The notes under the pieces: model-generated
Databases searched by the model: none
Told to the model about the DNA's origin: nothing
The model's input: only the letters and a program-made list of their open reading frames with translations
Shown here: piece by piece, positions 11,329 to 19,659 of the stretch
Numbering within the stretch: the first letter of the stretch is position 1
Layout of the letters: each line of letters starts with the position of its first letter
Translations under genes and position numbers: made by a program
From: Conyzicola lurida
Lineage (GTDB): Bacteria; Actinomycetota; Actinomycetes; Actinomycetales; Microbacteriaceae
Length of the DNA: 64,000 nt
Assembly (NCBI RefSeq): GCF_014204935.1
Contig: NZ_JACHMJ010000001.1
Location: 682,001-746,000 of the forward strand
Direction of reading: 5' to 3'

Positions 11329-11371
11329 GGGAGAACTCAGAATACCCGCTCGGTGAGCGGACTTTAACTAT

Positions 11372-11400
11372 TTGCAAATTGGTCAACCGGTTGTTAGGTT
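11372..11400 (+). promoter_or_regulatory. Promoter of the sugar-acid operon with a palindromic candidate operator
   Basis: TTGCAA (11372-11377) and TAGGTT (11395-11400) are separated by 17 bp, a plausible sigma-70-type promoter. The spacer contains the perfect palindrome CAACCGGTTG at 11384-11393, in a position where a bound FCD repressor would block RNA polymerase. The MFS gene starts 64 nt downstream with AAGGGAG before its GTG. Confidence 0.55.
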
Positions 11401-11463
11401 TGACCCTCGAGTGCGAGCGAACTGCATCGAACGATCTACCGAGCGATAACAAGGGAGTTACCA

Positions 11464-12858
11464 GTGGCCAACCCGAGCGTGGAAACCAAGGTTTCCGCCG
11501 TCGAGAAATCGACCATCAGGAAGGTGTCGATCCGGCTCGTCCCGTTCGTCGCCCTCATGTTCTTCATCAACTACCTCGACCGGTCGGCCATCGGCTTCGC
11601 CGGACCGAACGGTATGAACGACGACCTCGCACTGACCGTGACCCAGGTCGGATTCGCCTCCGGCGTGTTCTTCATCGGCTACATCCTCCTCGAGGTCCCC
11701 TCCAACCTGGCGCTCGCCCGCTTCGGCGCCCGCCGCTGGCTCGCCCGCATCATGGTCACCTGGGGCATCGTCGCGGTCCTCTTCACCTGGGTCGGCAGCT
11801 TCGAGCACCTCGCGATCCTGCGCTTCATCCTCGGTGTCGCCGAAGCCGGCTTCTTCCCCGGCGCCATCCTGTTCCTCAGCCTCTGGGTCCCTTCGCGTCA
11901 CCGCGGCAAGATCCTCGCGCTCTTCTACCTGGCTCAGCCGCTCAGCACCGTCATCGGCGCACCGCTCGCCGGCCTCCTCATCGGCGCCCACGGCTTCCTC
12001 GGCCTCGAGGGCTGGCGCGTGATGTTCCTCGGTGTCGGCCTGCCCGCGATCATCGTCGGCCTCATCGCCTGGTTCTACCTCAAGGACAAGCCCACCGACG
12101 CCAAGTGGCTCACGCGTGAAGAGCAGCAATGGCTCACCGCAGAGCTCGCGGCGGAAAAGACCAAGACCGAGGCCCTCCACGTGGTCAAGGGCAAGCAGCA
12201 CGGCGGACTCCGCACCGCGTTCTCGAGCGGCCGCGTCTGGGTTCTCGCGTTCATCTACTTCGGCTTCATCTACGGCCTGTACACCCTCGCGTTCTTCCTG
12301 CCGACGATCATCGCCGGGTTCCAGGAGATCTACAACGTGGAGTACAACGTCTTCGAGCGCGGCCTGATCACCGCCATCCCGTACATCCCCGCCGCCTTCG
12401 CCCTCTGGTTCTGGACCAAGGACGTCTCCAAGCGCGGACTCAAGACCTGGCACATCGCCGGTCCCGCGGTCGTCGCTGCGCTCACCATCCCGCTCGCGCT
12501 GTTCGCCGGTTCGCCCGCGCTCACCGTCGCGATCATCGCGCTGACGGCCATAGCGATCTTCGCCGTGCTGCCGAACTTCTGGACCCTGCCCACGCAGTTC
12601 CTCACCGGTGCCGCAGCCGCGGCCGGCGTCGCGCTGATCAACACGGTCGGAAACCTCGCCGGCTTCGGTGCCCCGTACATCACGGGTGCCGTCGCGGACG
12701 CCACGAAGGACGCCAACGGCGAACCGCAGTACTTCGTCCCGATGGCGATCGTGGGCTTCTTTATGCTGCTCTCCGCCGTTTTGATGGTGTTGCTGGCCCG
12801 TGCCGGGAAGAAGAACGCCCCGGCAGACGGCGACGTCGCCGTCACCATCGCACATTAG
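11464..12858 (+). CDS. MFS transporter, anion:cation symporter type (probable sugar-acid uptake)
   Basis: A 464-aa membrane protein with about 12 hydrophobic segments. The first span is followed by 'NYLDRSAIGFAGPNGM' and 'LARFGARRWLARIM', typical of the ACS group that carries tartrate, phthalate, glucarate and related anions. A basic/acidic central loop at residues ~200-240 separates the two halves. The GTG start at 11464 has AAGGGAG 6-12 nt upstream. It is the first gene of the operon for a four- or five-carbon sugar acid and is the only transporter in it, so it is the likely importer of the pathway substrate. Confidence 0.88.
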   Translation: MANPSVETKVSAVEKSTIRKVSIRLVPFVALMFFINYLDRSAIGFAGPNGMNDDLALTVTQVGFASGVFFIGYILLEVPSNLALARFGARRWLARIMVTWGIVAVLFTWVGSFEHLAILRFILGVAEAGFFPGAILFLSLWVPSRHRGKILALFYLAQPLSTVIGAPLAGLLIGAHGFLGLEGWRVMFLGVGLPAIIVGLIAWFYLKDKPTDAKWLTREEQQWLTAELAAEKTKTEALHVVKGKQHGGLRTAFSSGRVWVLAFIYFGFIYGLYTLAFFLPTIIAGFQEIYNVEYNVFERGLITAIPYIPAAFALWFWTKDVSKRGLKTWHIAGPAVVAALTIPLALFAGSPALTVAIIALTAIAIFAVLPNFWTLPTQFLTGAAAAAGVALINTVGNLAGFGAPYITGAVADATKDANGEPQYFVPMAIVGFFMLLSAVLMVLLARAGKKNAPADGDVAVTIAH

Positions 12859-12864
12859 TCACCC

Positions 12865-12891
12865 GGGGCAGCCGCGATCGGCGGCTGCCCC
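12865..12891 (+). other. Intercistronic stem-loop between transporter and kinase genes
   Basis: Eleven perfectly paired bases (12865-12875 with 12881-12891) enclose a 5-nt loop and no T-run follows. It sits between the transporter stop and the kinase start and could slow 3' decay or partly end transcription, lowering or separating expression of the enzymes from that of the transporter. Confidence 0.6.
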
Positions 12892-12916
12892 GCCCTCAGC
12901 TTCAGGAGTTCACCCC

Positions 12917-14662
12917 ATGACTCGTCTGTTCAACGATCCGACCGAGTTCGCCGACGAAATGATCGACGGCTTCGTCGCCGCGAACCACCTGCAGGTGCGC
13001 CGCGTCTCCGGCGGAGTCGTGCGCTCGACGCGCTCGACCCCCGACTCCGTGGCCGTCGTCATCGGCGGCGGTTCCGGCCACTACCCGGCCTTCGGCGGTC
13101 TCGTCGGCCAGGGCCTCGCGCACGGCGCGGCCATGGGCAACCTCTTCGCCTCCCCCTCGGCCGGGCAGGTCTACTCGGTCGCCACCGCCGCGAACAACGG
13201 CGGCGGCGTCCTGCTCAGCTACGGCAACTACGCCGGCGACGTGCTGCACTTCACCCAGGCGCAGGAGAAGCTGCGCAACGAGGGCGTCGACTGCCGCACC
13301 GTCACCGTCACCGACGACATCGCGAGCGCCTCCATCGCCGAGAAGCACAAGCGTCGCGGCATCGCCGGCGACCTCACCGTCTTCAAGGCAGCGGCCGCCG
13401 CCTCCGAGGCCGGATACTCGATCGACGACGTCGAGCGCGTCGCCATCCTCGCCAACGAGCGCACCCGCAGCATCGGCGTCGCCTTCACCGGCTGCACGCT
13501 CCCCGGCGCGGACACCCCGCTCTTCACCGTTCCCGAGGGCCGCATGGCCGTCGGCATGGGCATCCACGGCGAGCCCGGACTGCGCGAGACCGACGTGCCG
13601 AGCGCCGACGGCCTCGCCGACCTGCTCGTGGGCGAACTGCTCGCCGAACTGCCCGACGGAATCGGGCAGGCCGACGGCCAGCGCGTCGGCGTGATCCTCA
13701 ACGGCCTCGGTTCGGTCAAGTACGAAGAGCTGTTCGTCGTCTACAAGCGCGTCGCCGCCCTGCTCGAGGAGGCCGGCCTCACGGTCGTCGACCCCGAGGT
13801 CGGCGAACTCGTCACGAGCTTCGACATGGCGGGCGTCTCGCTCACCCTGTTCTGGCTCGACGACGAACTCGAGACCTTCTGGCGCGCGCCCGCCGACACC
13901 CCCGCGTACCGCAAGGGATCGGTCGGCGCCGCCGAGCAGATGGACGAGGCCGAGATGCACGACTCCGTGGCCACCGCCGCGGTCGTCGAGCCCGGCAGCC
14001 CCGAGTCGCAGGCCGCCGCCGTCACCGCCCTCGCCGCGATCGAGGCCGTCCTCGCCGTCATCGAGGAGAACGCCGACGAACTCGGGCGCATCGACGCCGT
14101 CGCCGGCGACGGCGACCACGGAGTCGGCATGCAGCGCGGCGCCCGTGCCGCAGCCGCCGCCGCCCGCGACGCCCAGGCCAAGGGCGCGGGTGTCGAAACG
14201 CTCCTCGTCTCGGCCGCCGATGCGTGGGCCGACCGTGCCGGCGGAACCTCCGGTGCGCTCTGGGGCGTTATGCTCCGTGCACTCGCCGGCGAGGTCGGCG
14301 ACACCGCCGCCCCGACGGCAGAATCCGTGTCGGCCGGCGTCACCGCCGCCCGCACCGGCATCCAGTCGTTCGGCAAGGCCGAGGTCGGCGACAAGACCAT
14401 GGTCGACGCGATCGTCCCCTTCACCGACACGCTCGCGGCCGAGGTCGCGACCGGTAAGGGACTGACCGCCGCCTGGTCGACCGCCGCCGACGCGGCCACC
14501 GCCGCCGCCCGCGAGACCGCCGACCTCCTTCCCCGCATGGGACGCGCGCGTCCGCACGCGGAGAAGAGCCTCGGCACGCCCGACGCGGGAGCCCACTCGT
14601 TCGCGCTCATCGTGCAGTCCATCGCCGTGGTCCTCACGGCAGAAAAGGGAGAAACAGAATGA
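12917..14662 (+). CDS. lerK: Two-domain dihydroxyacetone-kinase-family protein, probable L-erythrulose 1-kinase
   Basis: A 581-aa DhaK-DhaL fusion. The DhaK half has '[15 protein letters not shown]' and '[10 protein letters not shown]', whose His forms the hemiaminal bond with the ketose. The DhaL half has the nucleotide and Mg site '[15 protein letters not shown]' and '[12 protein letters not shown]'. ATP-dependent kinases of this layout phosphorylate dihydroxyacetone or erythrulose. The neighbours here, RpiB-like and TPI-like isomerases, are the partners known from L-erythrulose catabolism in mycobacteria, so L-erythrulose 1-phosphate is the expected product. AGGAG lies 9 nt before the ATG. 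It overlaps the next gene by ATGA. Confidence 0.72.
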   Translation: MTRLFNDPTEFADEMIDGFVAANHLQVRRVSGGVVRSTRSTPDSVAVVIGGGSGHYPAFGGLVGQGLAHGAAMGNLFASPSAGQVYSVATAANNGGGVLLSYGNYAGDVLHFTQAQEKLRNEGVDCRTVTVTDDIASASIAEKHKRRGIAGDLTVFKAAAAASEAGYSIDDVERVAILANERTRSIGVAFTGCTLPGADTPLFTVPEGRMAVGMGIHGEPGLRETDVPSADGLADLLVGELLAELPDGIGQADGQRVGVILNGLGSVKYEELFVVYKRVAALLEEAGLTVVDPEVGELVTSFDMAGVSLTLFWLDDELETFWRAPADTPAYRKGSVGAAEQMDEAEMHDSVATAAVVEPGSPESQAAAVTALAAIEAVLAVIEENADELGRIDAVAGDGDHGVGMQRGARAAAAAARDAQAKGAGVETLLVSAADAWADRAGGTSGALWGVMLRALAGEVGDTAAPTAESVSAGVTAARTGIQSFGKAEVGDKTMVDAIVPFTDTLAAEVATGKGLTAAWSTAADAATAAARETADLLPRMGRARPHAEKSLGTPDAGAHSFALIVQSIAVVLTAEKGETE

Positions 14663-15129
14663 CCGACACCCTCCGTATCGTCATCGGAAGCGACGACGCC
14701 GGCTTCGACTACAAGGAGATCCTGAAGAAGGACCTCGAAGCGAACCCCGGAGTCGCCTCCGTCGTCGATGTCGGCGTCGACGCCGACGGCCACACCGCCT
14801 ACCCGCGCGTCGCGATCGCCGCCGCCGAGCTGGTGGCCAAGGGCGAAGCCGACCGCGCGCTGATCTTCTGCGGCACCGGCCTCGGCGTCGCCATCTCCGC
14901 CAACAAGGTCGCCGGCATCCGTGCCGTCACCGCCCACGACAGCTTCTCCGTCGAGCGCGCCGTGCTGAGCAACAACGCGCAGGTTCTCACCATGGGCCAG
15001 CGCGTCATCGGAATCGAGCTCGCCCGCCGCCTCGTGCGCGAGTGGCTCACCTACCGCTTCGACGAGTCGAGCGCGAGCGCCGAGAAGGTCGCCGTGCTGA
15101 GCGAGTACGAGGCGACAGGCTCCTGCTGA
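14659..15129 (+). CDS. derI: RpiB-like isomerase, probable D-erythrulose 4-phosphate isomerase
   Basis: A 156-aa RpiB/LacA-family protein: '[12 protein letters not shown]' at the N-terminus (substrate-binding Asp region), catalytic Cys71 in '[15 protein letters not shown]', and '[15 protein letters not shown]'. RpiB proteins interconvert aldose and ketose phosphates. In tetrose pathways a homologue turns D-erythrulose 4-phosphate into D-erythrose 4-phosphate, which feeds the pentose phosphate and aromatic pathways. It overlaps the kinase by ATGA and the TPI-like gene by one base. Plain ribose 5-phosphate isomerase is the alternative, but the context argues for the tetrose. Confidence 0.7.
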   Translation: MTDTLRIVIGSDDAGFDYKEILKKDLEANPGVASVVDVGVDADGHTAYPRVAIAAAELVAKGEADRALIFCGTGLGVAISANKVAGIRAVTAHDSFSVERAVLSNNAQVLTMGQRVIGIELARRLVREWLTYRFDESSASAEKVAVLSEYEATGSC

Positions 15130-15866
15130 TGACCGACCGCAGAGCGACCGTCGGCGTGAGCCTGAAGATGTACTTCGGGCACGCGCAGACGCTCGCGTGG
15201 TGCGCAGAAGTCGCACGAGTCGCGCGCGAGCACGACGGTGTCGACGTCTTCGTCATCCCCGACTTCGTCTCCATCGTCGACGCCGTGCGCGTCTTCGACG
15301 GAAGCGGCGTGACCGTCGGCGCCCAGGCCCTGTCCTGGGACGACGCCGGCGCGCTAACCGGCGAGGTCAGCGGTTCCGTGCTCGCCGAGGTCGGCGTCGG
15401 AGTGGTCGAGGTCGGCCATGCCGAGCGCCGCCGCATCTTCGGCGAGACCGAGGCGATCGTGGCGTCGAAGACGGCCGCCGCGCTGCGCAACGGCCTCGCG
15501 CCCGTGCTCTGCATCGGCGAAATCACCGAGGGGCCAGCGGATGCCGCGGCCGACGAATGCCTCCGTCAACTGGAGGACGCCCTGAACGGCGCTCCGGCGG
15601 GCAAGGTCATCGTCGCCTACGAGCCCGTCTGGGCCATCGGTGCCGCGCAGCCCGCGCCGACCTCGCACATCCGCGCGGTCAGCGCGCGCCTCCGCGCCGC
15701 CGTCGCCGACTGGACGGACCGTGACGGCAGCGTCGTGATCTACGGCGGCAGCGCCGGACCCGGCCTGCTCACCGAACTGGGCGACGACGTCGACGGCGTC
15801 TTCCTCGGCCGGTTCGCCCACGACCCCGCCGCTCTCGCGGCCGTACTCCAGGAGGCGACCCGATGA
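15129..15866 (+). CDS. lerI: Triose-phosphate-isomerase-like protein, probable L-erythrulose 1-phosphate isomerase
   Basis: A 245-aa TIM-family isomerase. Lys13 in 'VSLKMYFG', His97 in 'VEVGHAERR' and Glu165 in 'AYEPVWAIG' correspond to the TPI catalytic Lys, His and Glu. The usual Asn of 'NWKMN' is replaced ('SLKMY'), and the phosphate loop reads 'IYGGSAGPGLLTEL'. These deviations suggest it is not the housekeeping enzyme. Homologues next to the Dha-type kinase interconvert L-erythrulose 1-phosphate and D-erythrulose 4-phosphate. The start ATG overlaps the previous TGA by one base; the end overlaps the next gene by ATGA. Confidence 0.72.
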   Translation: MTDRRATVGVSLKMYFGHAQTLAWCAEVARVAREHDGVDVFVIPDFVSIVDAVRVFDGSGVTVGAQALSWDDAGALTGEVSGSVLAEVGVGVVEVGHAERRRIFGETEAIVASKTAAALRNGLAPVLCIGEITEGPADAAADECLRQLEDALNGAPAGKVIVAYEPVWAIGAAQPAPTSHIRAVSARLRAAVADWTDRDGSVVIYGGSAGPGLLTELGDDVDGVFLGRFAHDPAALAAVLQEATR

Positions 15867-16654
15867 TCGGTCTCGGTACCTATTCCTTCTTCTGGCAGCA
15901 CTCCGAGCTCTCGCCCCAGCGGCTGACGCTCTCCGACATGCTCCAGCTCAGCTCCGACGAGGGCGTCGAGGTCTTCCAGATCTGCGACTACGCGCAGGTC
16001 GAGGACCTGTCGACGTCCGGGCTGCGCGAGCTGAAGGCGACAGCCGACGACCTCGGGATCGCACTCGAACTCGGAACCCGGGGCGTGGCATCCGCCCATC
16101 TCGACACGTACCTCTCGATGGCGACCGCTCTCGGCGCCACCACGGTGCGCAGCATGATCAACACCGCCACCGAGAAGCCGACGCTCGCCGAAGCGCAGGC
16201 CCAGCTCGAGGGCGCGCTGCCTGCCTGGGCCGACGCGGGGGTCGACCTCGCGCTCGAGACGTACGAGCAGATCTCGTCGACCGACCTCGTGTCGCTCGTC
16301 GAGGCCGTCGCCCACCCGAATCTGGGCATCTGCCTCGACCCGGCCAACTCGGTCGCGGCGCTCGAGAACCCGCGCGACGTCATCGACCGCACCGCCCCGT
16401 ACGTGAAGAACGTGCACTCCAAGGACTTCGCGTTCACCCGCCGCGGTGGATGGGTCGGTTTCACTCTCGAGGGCGTGCCCCTCGGAACCGGGCTGCTCGA
16501 CTACGACTACCTCCTCGAGGTAGTGCGTCCCGAGGAGCGCGGCATCAATCAGATCATCGAGCACTGGCTTCCGCTCGGCGAGTCCATCGAGGACACCATC
16601 GCCCTCGAGAACACCTGGAATACCTCCAACCTGCAGTACCTAAGGAGCAAGTAA
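15863..16654 (+). CDS. oiaC: Xylose-isomerase-like TIM barrel protein, probable 3-oxo-isoapionate decarboxylase
   Basis: A 263-aa AP-endonuclease-2/xylose-isomerase-like barrel. The four expected metal ligands are visible: Glu132 ('ALETYEQ'), Asp159 ('CLDPANS'), His185 ('NVHSKDF') and Glu233 ('IIEHW'). The N-terminus 'GLGTYSFFWQHSE' and 'VFQICDYAQV' fit the subgroup associated with apionate degradation, where the enzyme decarboxylates 3-oxo-isoapionate to L-erythrulose. Immediate neighbours (erythrulose kinase and isomerases before, PGDH-type oxidoreductase after) support this. The alternative is a sugar epimerase. It ends one base into the next ATG. Confidence 0.62.
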   Translation: MIGLGTYSFFWQHSELSPQRLTLSDMLQLSSDEGVEVFQICDYAQVEDLSTSGLRELKATADDLGIALELGTRGVASAHLDTYLSMATALGATTVRSMINTATEKPTLAEAQAQLEGALPAWADAGVDLALETYEQISSTDLVSLVEAVAHPNLGICLDPANSVAALENPRDVIDRTAPYVKNVHSKDFAFTRRGGWVGFTLEGVPLGTGLLDYDYLLEVVRPEERGINQIIEHWLPLGESIEDTIALENTWNTSNLQYLRSK

Positions 16655-17508
16655 TGTCGAACCCCATTTCCATCGCTGTCATCGGTGCGGGCGGAAAGAT
16701 GGGCACGCGAGTGTCCAACAACCTCGCCAAGACCGACCACACGGTGTACTACAGCGAGAACTCGCCCGCCGGCCAGGCCCGCATGGCCGACCTCGGCCGC
16801 ACGGTGACTGCCAGCGAAGAAGCCGTCGTCCTCGCCGACGTCGTCATCCTCGCGGTGCCCGACCTGGCCCTCGGCCCGGTATCGAGCGCGCTCGTCCCGC
16901 TGCTGCGTCCGGGCACCGTCGTGCTGACCCTCGACCCCGCCGCCGCGTACGCCGGTCTGCTCACCACGCGTGAGGACGTCGTCTTCGCCGTCGCGCACCC
17001 GTGCCACCCGTCGGTCTTCCTCGAGCGTCACACGCCCGAAGAGTACGCCGACACCTTCGGCGGGATCGCTGCCCCGCAGGACGTCGTCGCGGCCATCGAG
17101 AGCGACGACGACGAGAAGCGCGCCATCACCGAGGCGACCATCTGCGCGATGTACGCGCCGGTCATCGACGTGCACTGGGTCACCGTCAAGCAGCTCGCAC
17201 AGCTCGAGCCGACCCTCGTGGAGACCATCGCCTGCATGATCGGCGCACTCCTCAAGGAGTCGCTCGACGAGGCGATCAACACCATGGGCGTCCCGGAGCC
17301 CGCCGCCCGCGCCATCCTGCTCGGCCACACGCAGGTCGCCCTCGCGAACTCGCTCAAGGGCGACAACCCGTTCTCCGACGCGTGCCTCATCGCGATGGAC
17401 TACGGCCGCTCGAACATCATCAAGGAGGACTGGAAGAAGGTCTTCCAGGACGACGAGCTCGACAAGAACCTCGCCGCGATGCTGCACCTCGACGCCATCA
17501 AGCGCTGA
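16654..17508 (+). CDS. apnO: NAD-dependent oxidoreductase with phosphogluconate-dehydrogenase-like C-terminus, probable D-apionate oxidoisomerase
   Basis: A 284-aa protein with an N-terminal Rossmann motif ('VIGAGGKMG', residues 9-17) and a helical C-terminal domain in which 'WVTVKQLAQLEPTLVET' and 'DYGRSNIIKEDWKKVF' fit the PGDH_C-type family. Members include D-apionate oxidoisomerase, which oxidises D-apionate with isomerisation to 3-oxo-isoapionate. A cluster of His/Cys residues ('VAHPCHPSVF') is a likely part of the active site. AAGGAG at 16642-16647 precedes the ATG. It is last in the operon, 13 bp before a terminator. Other sugar-acid dehydrogenase activities remain possible. Confidence 0.62.
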   Translation: MSNPISIAVIGAGGKMGTRVSNNLAKTDHTVYYSENSPAGQARMADLGRTVTASEEAVVLADVVILAVPDLALGPVSSALVPLLRPGTVVLTLDPAAAYAGLLTTREDVVFAVAHPCHPSVFLERHTPEEYADTFGGIAAPQDVVAAIESDDDEKRAITEATICAMYAPVIDVHWVTVKQLAQLEPTLVETIACMIGALLKESLDEAINTMGVPEPAARAILLGHTQVALANSLKGDNPFSDACLIAMDYGRSNIIKEDWKKVFQDDELDKNLAAMLHLDAIKR

Positions 17509-17521
17509 CTGCCGAACGCAG

Positions 17522-17555
17522 AAAGCCCCGTCGTCCGAGAGGATGGCGGGGCTTT
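17522..17555 (+). terminator. Rho-independent terminator of the sugar-acid operon
   Basis: Nine paired bases (17522-17530 with 17547-17555) frame a 16-nt loop, and the 3' arm runs into TTTT. It lies 13 nt after the last stop codon of the operon. Confidence 0.85.
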
Positions 17556-17574
17556 TCGTGTGCGCACCGGCGCA

Positions 17575-17691
17575 CGTCCGACAGGACCGATCGCCCGTCT
17601 CGCCCGTCCGACAGGACGGATCGCGCGGCGCCGGCCGCGGCATCCTGTCGACCAGCTCTGCCTGACCAGACGAGTGGATGCCGCGGCCGGC
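17575..17691. repeat. Cluster of palindromic intergenic repeats (REP-like)
   Basis: Two direct copies of CGTCCGACAGGAC start at 17575 and 17605. The second pairs with TCCTGTCG at 17643-17650. A perfect 16-bp inverted repeat follows (17630-17645 with 17676-17691, 30-nt loop) whose arms contain GGATGCCGCGGC. The 19-mer GGCGCCGGCCGCGGCATCC at 17627-17645 recurs at 56557-56575. The CCGACAGGAC core recurs at 21171-21180. Such features suggest a family of extragenic palindromes. Confidence 0.75.
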
Positions 17692-17747
17692 CCACCCGGA
17701 CCGGCACGGGCCCGGCATGCCCGCCGGCCGCGCGGCAGAATGGAGGC

Positions 17748-18353
17748 ATGGGGTTGTTCGGACGCAAGAAGCGCGTGTATCTGGGCGAGTACGTCGAACC
17801 CGCGCCGGTCGAACCGCCGCCGGTCGAGCGCGTCGTGCACGAGGGCGCCCTCATCGGCGAGTCTGTCGTGCGTCTCGTCCTGCGCAACCGTGTGATCGTC
17901 GACGCGCTGCGCGAGCACAAAGACCTCGACCGTCCCGGTCTCGCGCAGCTCGCCGCGGTCGAACTCGAGCGTCTCGCCCAGCACGAGCGCGAATCGGCCG
18001 AGCGGGTGCAGGGCCGCCGCGAACGCCAGGAGGCGGCCGACGCGACCCGCAAGCGCAGCGCCCTCGACCCCGACGACATCGAGGAGAGCCACCGGCGCGA
18101 ACGGCTGCATCGGGAGATGGCCGACGCTTTCGTGACGCGGGCCACCGACGGCGCGCTGCTCGACAGCCTGGTCGAACGGTCGTTGGAGGAGGCGTGGTCC
18201 GAGATCGGTCCCGTGTTCCTCGAGCGCGCGGGGGAGCAGTCGCTCGTCGTCGACCGGGATTCCCGCTACGAGCAGGAACGCGTCGACCGGGTCGGTACGC
18301 TGCTCGCCCTCGACCTGACGAAGCTCGCGATCGAGCGCGGCGTCGAGCTGTAG
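17748..18353 (+). CDS. Hypothetical protein, charged, probable coiled coil
   Basis: A 201-aa protein not recognised. It starts with 'MGLFGRKKRVYLGEYVEP' and a Pro/Val-rich stretch, followed from about residue 60 by a highly charged Glu/Arg-rich helical region ('QHERESAERVQGRRERQE') likely to form a coiled coil, and a more ordered C-terminus ('LLDSLVERSLEEAWSEIGPV'). There is no signal peptide or membrane span. GGAGG lies a few bases before the ATG at 17748. It stands alone between a repeat cluster and the converging rmuC. Codon use matches its neighbours, so it looks native. Confidence 0.75.
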   Translation: MGLFGRKKRVYLGEYVEPAPVEPPPVERVVHEGALIGESVVRLVLRNRVIVDALREHKDLDRPGLAQLAAVELERLAQHERESAERVQGRRERQEAADATRKRSALDPDDIEESHRRERLHREMADAFVTRATDGALLDSLVERSLEEAWSEIGPVFLERAGEQSLVVDRDSRYEQERVDRVGTLLALDLTKLAIERGVEL

Positions 18354-18362
18354 AACCGAGCC

Positions 18363-19562
18363 CTAGGACGCGCTCGGCAGGTCGAACTCGAGCGCGGTCA
18401 GCGGCCTGGCCGACGACTCGGTCGTCGCGGCGGTGCCGATCACCTTCGACTCGTCGAGAACGTTGAGCTTGCGCGCGGTCACGAGCACCCGGCTCTCGAG
18501 CGAGTTCGCGAACGCGTTGTAGTTCGTCACCGTCGAGTCGATCGAGCGGCGCAGCTTGTCGGCGTGCTCCGACAGGAGCGACAGCCGCTGGTACAGCTCC
18601 TTGCCGAGGTCGAACAGGTTCTTCGCGTTCTCGGTGAGCACGTCCTGCTGCCAGGTGAACGCGACCGTCTTGAGCACCGACCAGAGCGTGACGGGGGAGG
18701 CGAGCGCCACCCGCTTGCCGAACGCGTAGTCCATGATGCTCGGATCGGCCTCCATGGCGGAGGCGACGAGCGACTCGCTCGGGATGAACGCGATCACCAG
18801 CTCGGGTGACGCGTCGAGCCCCGCCCAGTACGCCTTGCTCGCGAGCGTGTCGATGTGATTGCGCACCACGCGCACGTGCTGCTTCATCAGCGCCTCGCGG
18901 CGCGCGCCTTCTTCGCCGGTCGCGGTGACGGCGATCTGCGACGCCTCGAGGTAGGCGGCGAACGGCACCTTCGCGTCGACCGCGATGTTCTTGCCGCCCG
19001 GCAGGTGGATCACCATGTCGGGGCGGCCGGCACCCGCGTCGGAGGAGATCGACGACTGCACGTCGAAGTCGACGCGCTCGATGAGTCCGGCGGCCTGCAC
19101 GACGTTGCGCAGCTGGGTCTCGCCCCAGACTCCGCGTGTGCCGTTGTTGCGCAGCGCGGAGGCCAGCGACTCCGCGGTGCCGCGCAGGCGCTCCTCCGAC
19201 TCGGTCGCGTTCTTCAACTGTTCGCTCAACTGCCCGTGCTGCAGGCTGCGCTGCGCCTCGAGCTCGGCGACCGTCTGCTGCATCGTTCGCAGGGTCTCCT
19301 GCACGGGCGAGAGCGCCTGCAGTACCCGGCTGTCGTTTTCGTGCCGCTGCTGGTTGACCCGCTGCTGGCCGAGCAACTGCTCGACCTGCTCGCGCAGCGC
19401 CACCGCCGTGGCGTCGGCGGCCGCCGCCTCGGCCTTCAGCTCGGCGACGACGTCGAGCGGCTGGCTCGACGCGGGTCGCGAGCGCGCCACGAGCAGCCCG
19501 ATCACGCCGCCGAGCACGACGCCGATGACCAGACCGAGGAGCAGGGAGATGATGGGGTCCAT
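18363..19562 (-). CDS. rmuC: DNA recombination protein RmuC
   Basis: A 399-aa protein. Residues ~4-24 form a membrane anchor ('PIISLLLGLVIGVVLGG'). Residues ~40-130 are Glu/Gln-rich coiled coil. The RmuC nuclease-like domain follows, with 'GVWGETQLRNVVQAAGL' and 'GGKNIAVDAKVPFAAYLEA'. RmuC limits certain DNA rearrangements at inverted repeats. The start at 19562 (Met before 'DPIISLLL') was chosen because the 27-residue upstream extension is Arg-rich and unlike RmuC. It converges on the hypothetical gene with a 9-bp gap and diverges from the dehydrogenase gene. Confidence 0.9.
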   Translation of the reverse strand: MDPIISLLLGLVIGVVLGGVIGLLVARSRPASSQPLDVVAELKAEAAAADATAVALREQVEQLLGQQRVNQQRHENDSRVLQALSPVQETLRTMQQTVAELEAQRSLQHGQLSEQLKNATESEERLRGTAESLASALRNNGTRGVWGETQLRNVVQAAGLIERVDFDVQSSISSDAGAGRPDMVIHLPGGKNIAVDAKVPFAAYLEASQIAVTATGEEGARREALMKQHVRVVRNHIDTLASKAYWAGLDASPELVIAFIPSESLVASAMEADPSIMDYAFGKRVALASPVTLWSVLKTVAFTWQQDVLTENAKNLFDLGKELYQRLSLLSEHADKLRRSIDSTVTNYNAFANSLESRVLVTARKLNVLDESKVIGTAATTESSARPLTALEFDLPSAS

Positions 19563-19647
19563 GGGCCCAGTGTCGCACCGGGTACCGACACGGCCGGGGG
19601 CGCGCGCCGCTCTCACACGGATAAATGTCCGGGAAATGTCCACGCAC

Positions 19648-19653
19648 TACAGT
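19648..19653 (+). promoter_or_regulatory. -10 element of the mmsA-type gene, leaderless transcript expected
   Basis: TACAGT ends 6 nt before the ATG at 19660 and there is no Shine-Dalgarno sequence, so transcription probably begins at or next to the start codon. Confidence 0.5.
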
Positions 19654-19659
19654 GCTGCC

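Noticed and set aside
14659-15129. Housekeeping ribose 5-phosphate isomerase B
   Set aside because: Possible in isolation, but the tight coupling to an erythrulose-type kinase and an atypical TPI makes a tetrose-phosphate role more likely.
17575-17691. CRISPR array
   Set aside because: The repeats are few, palindromic, unevenly spaced and without cas genes.
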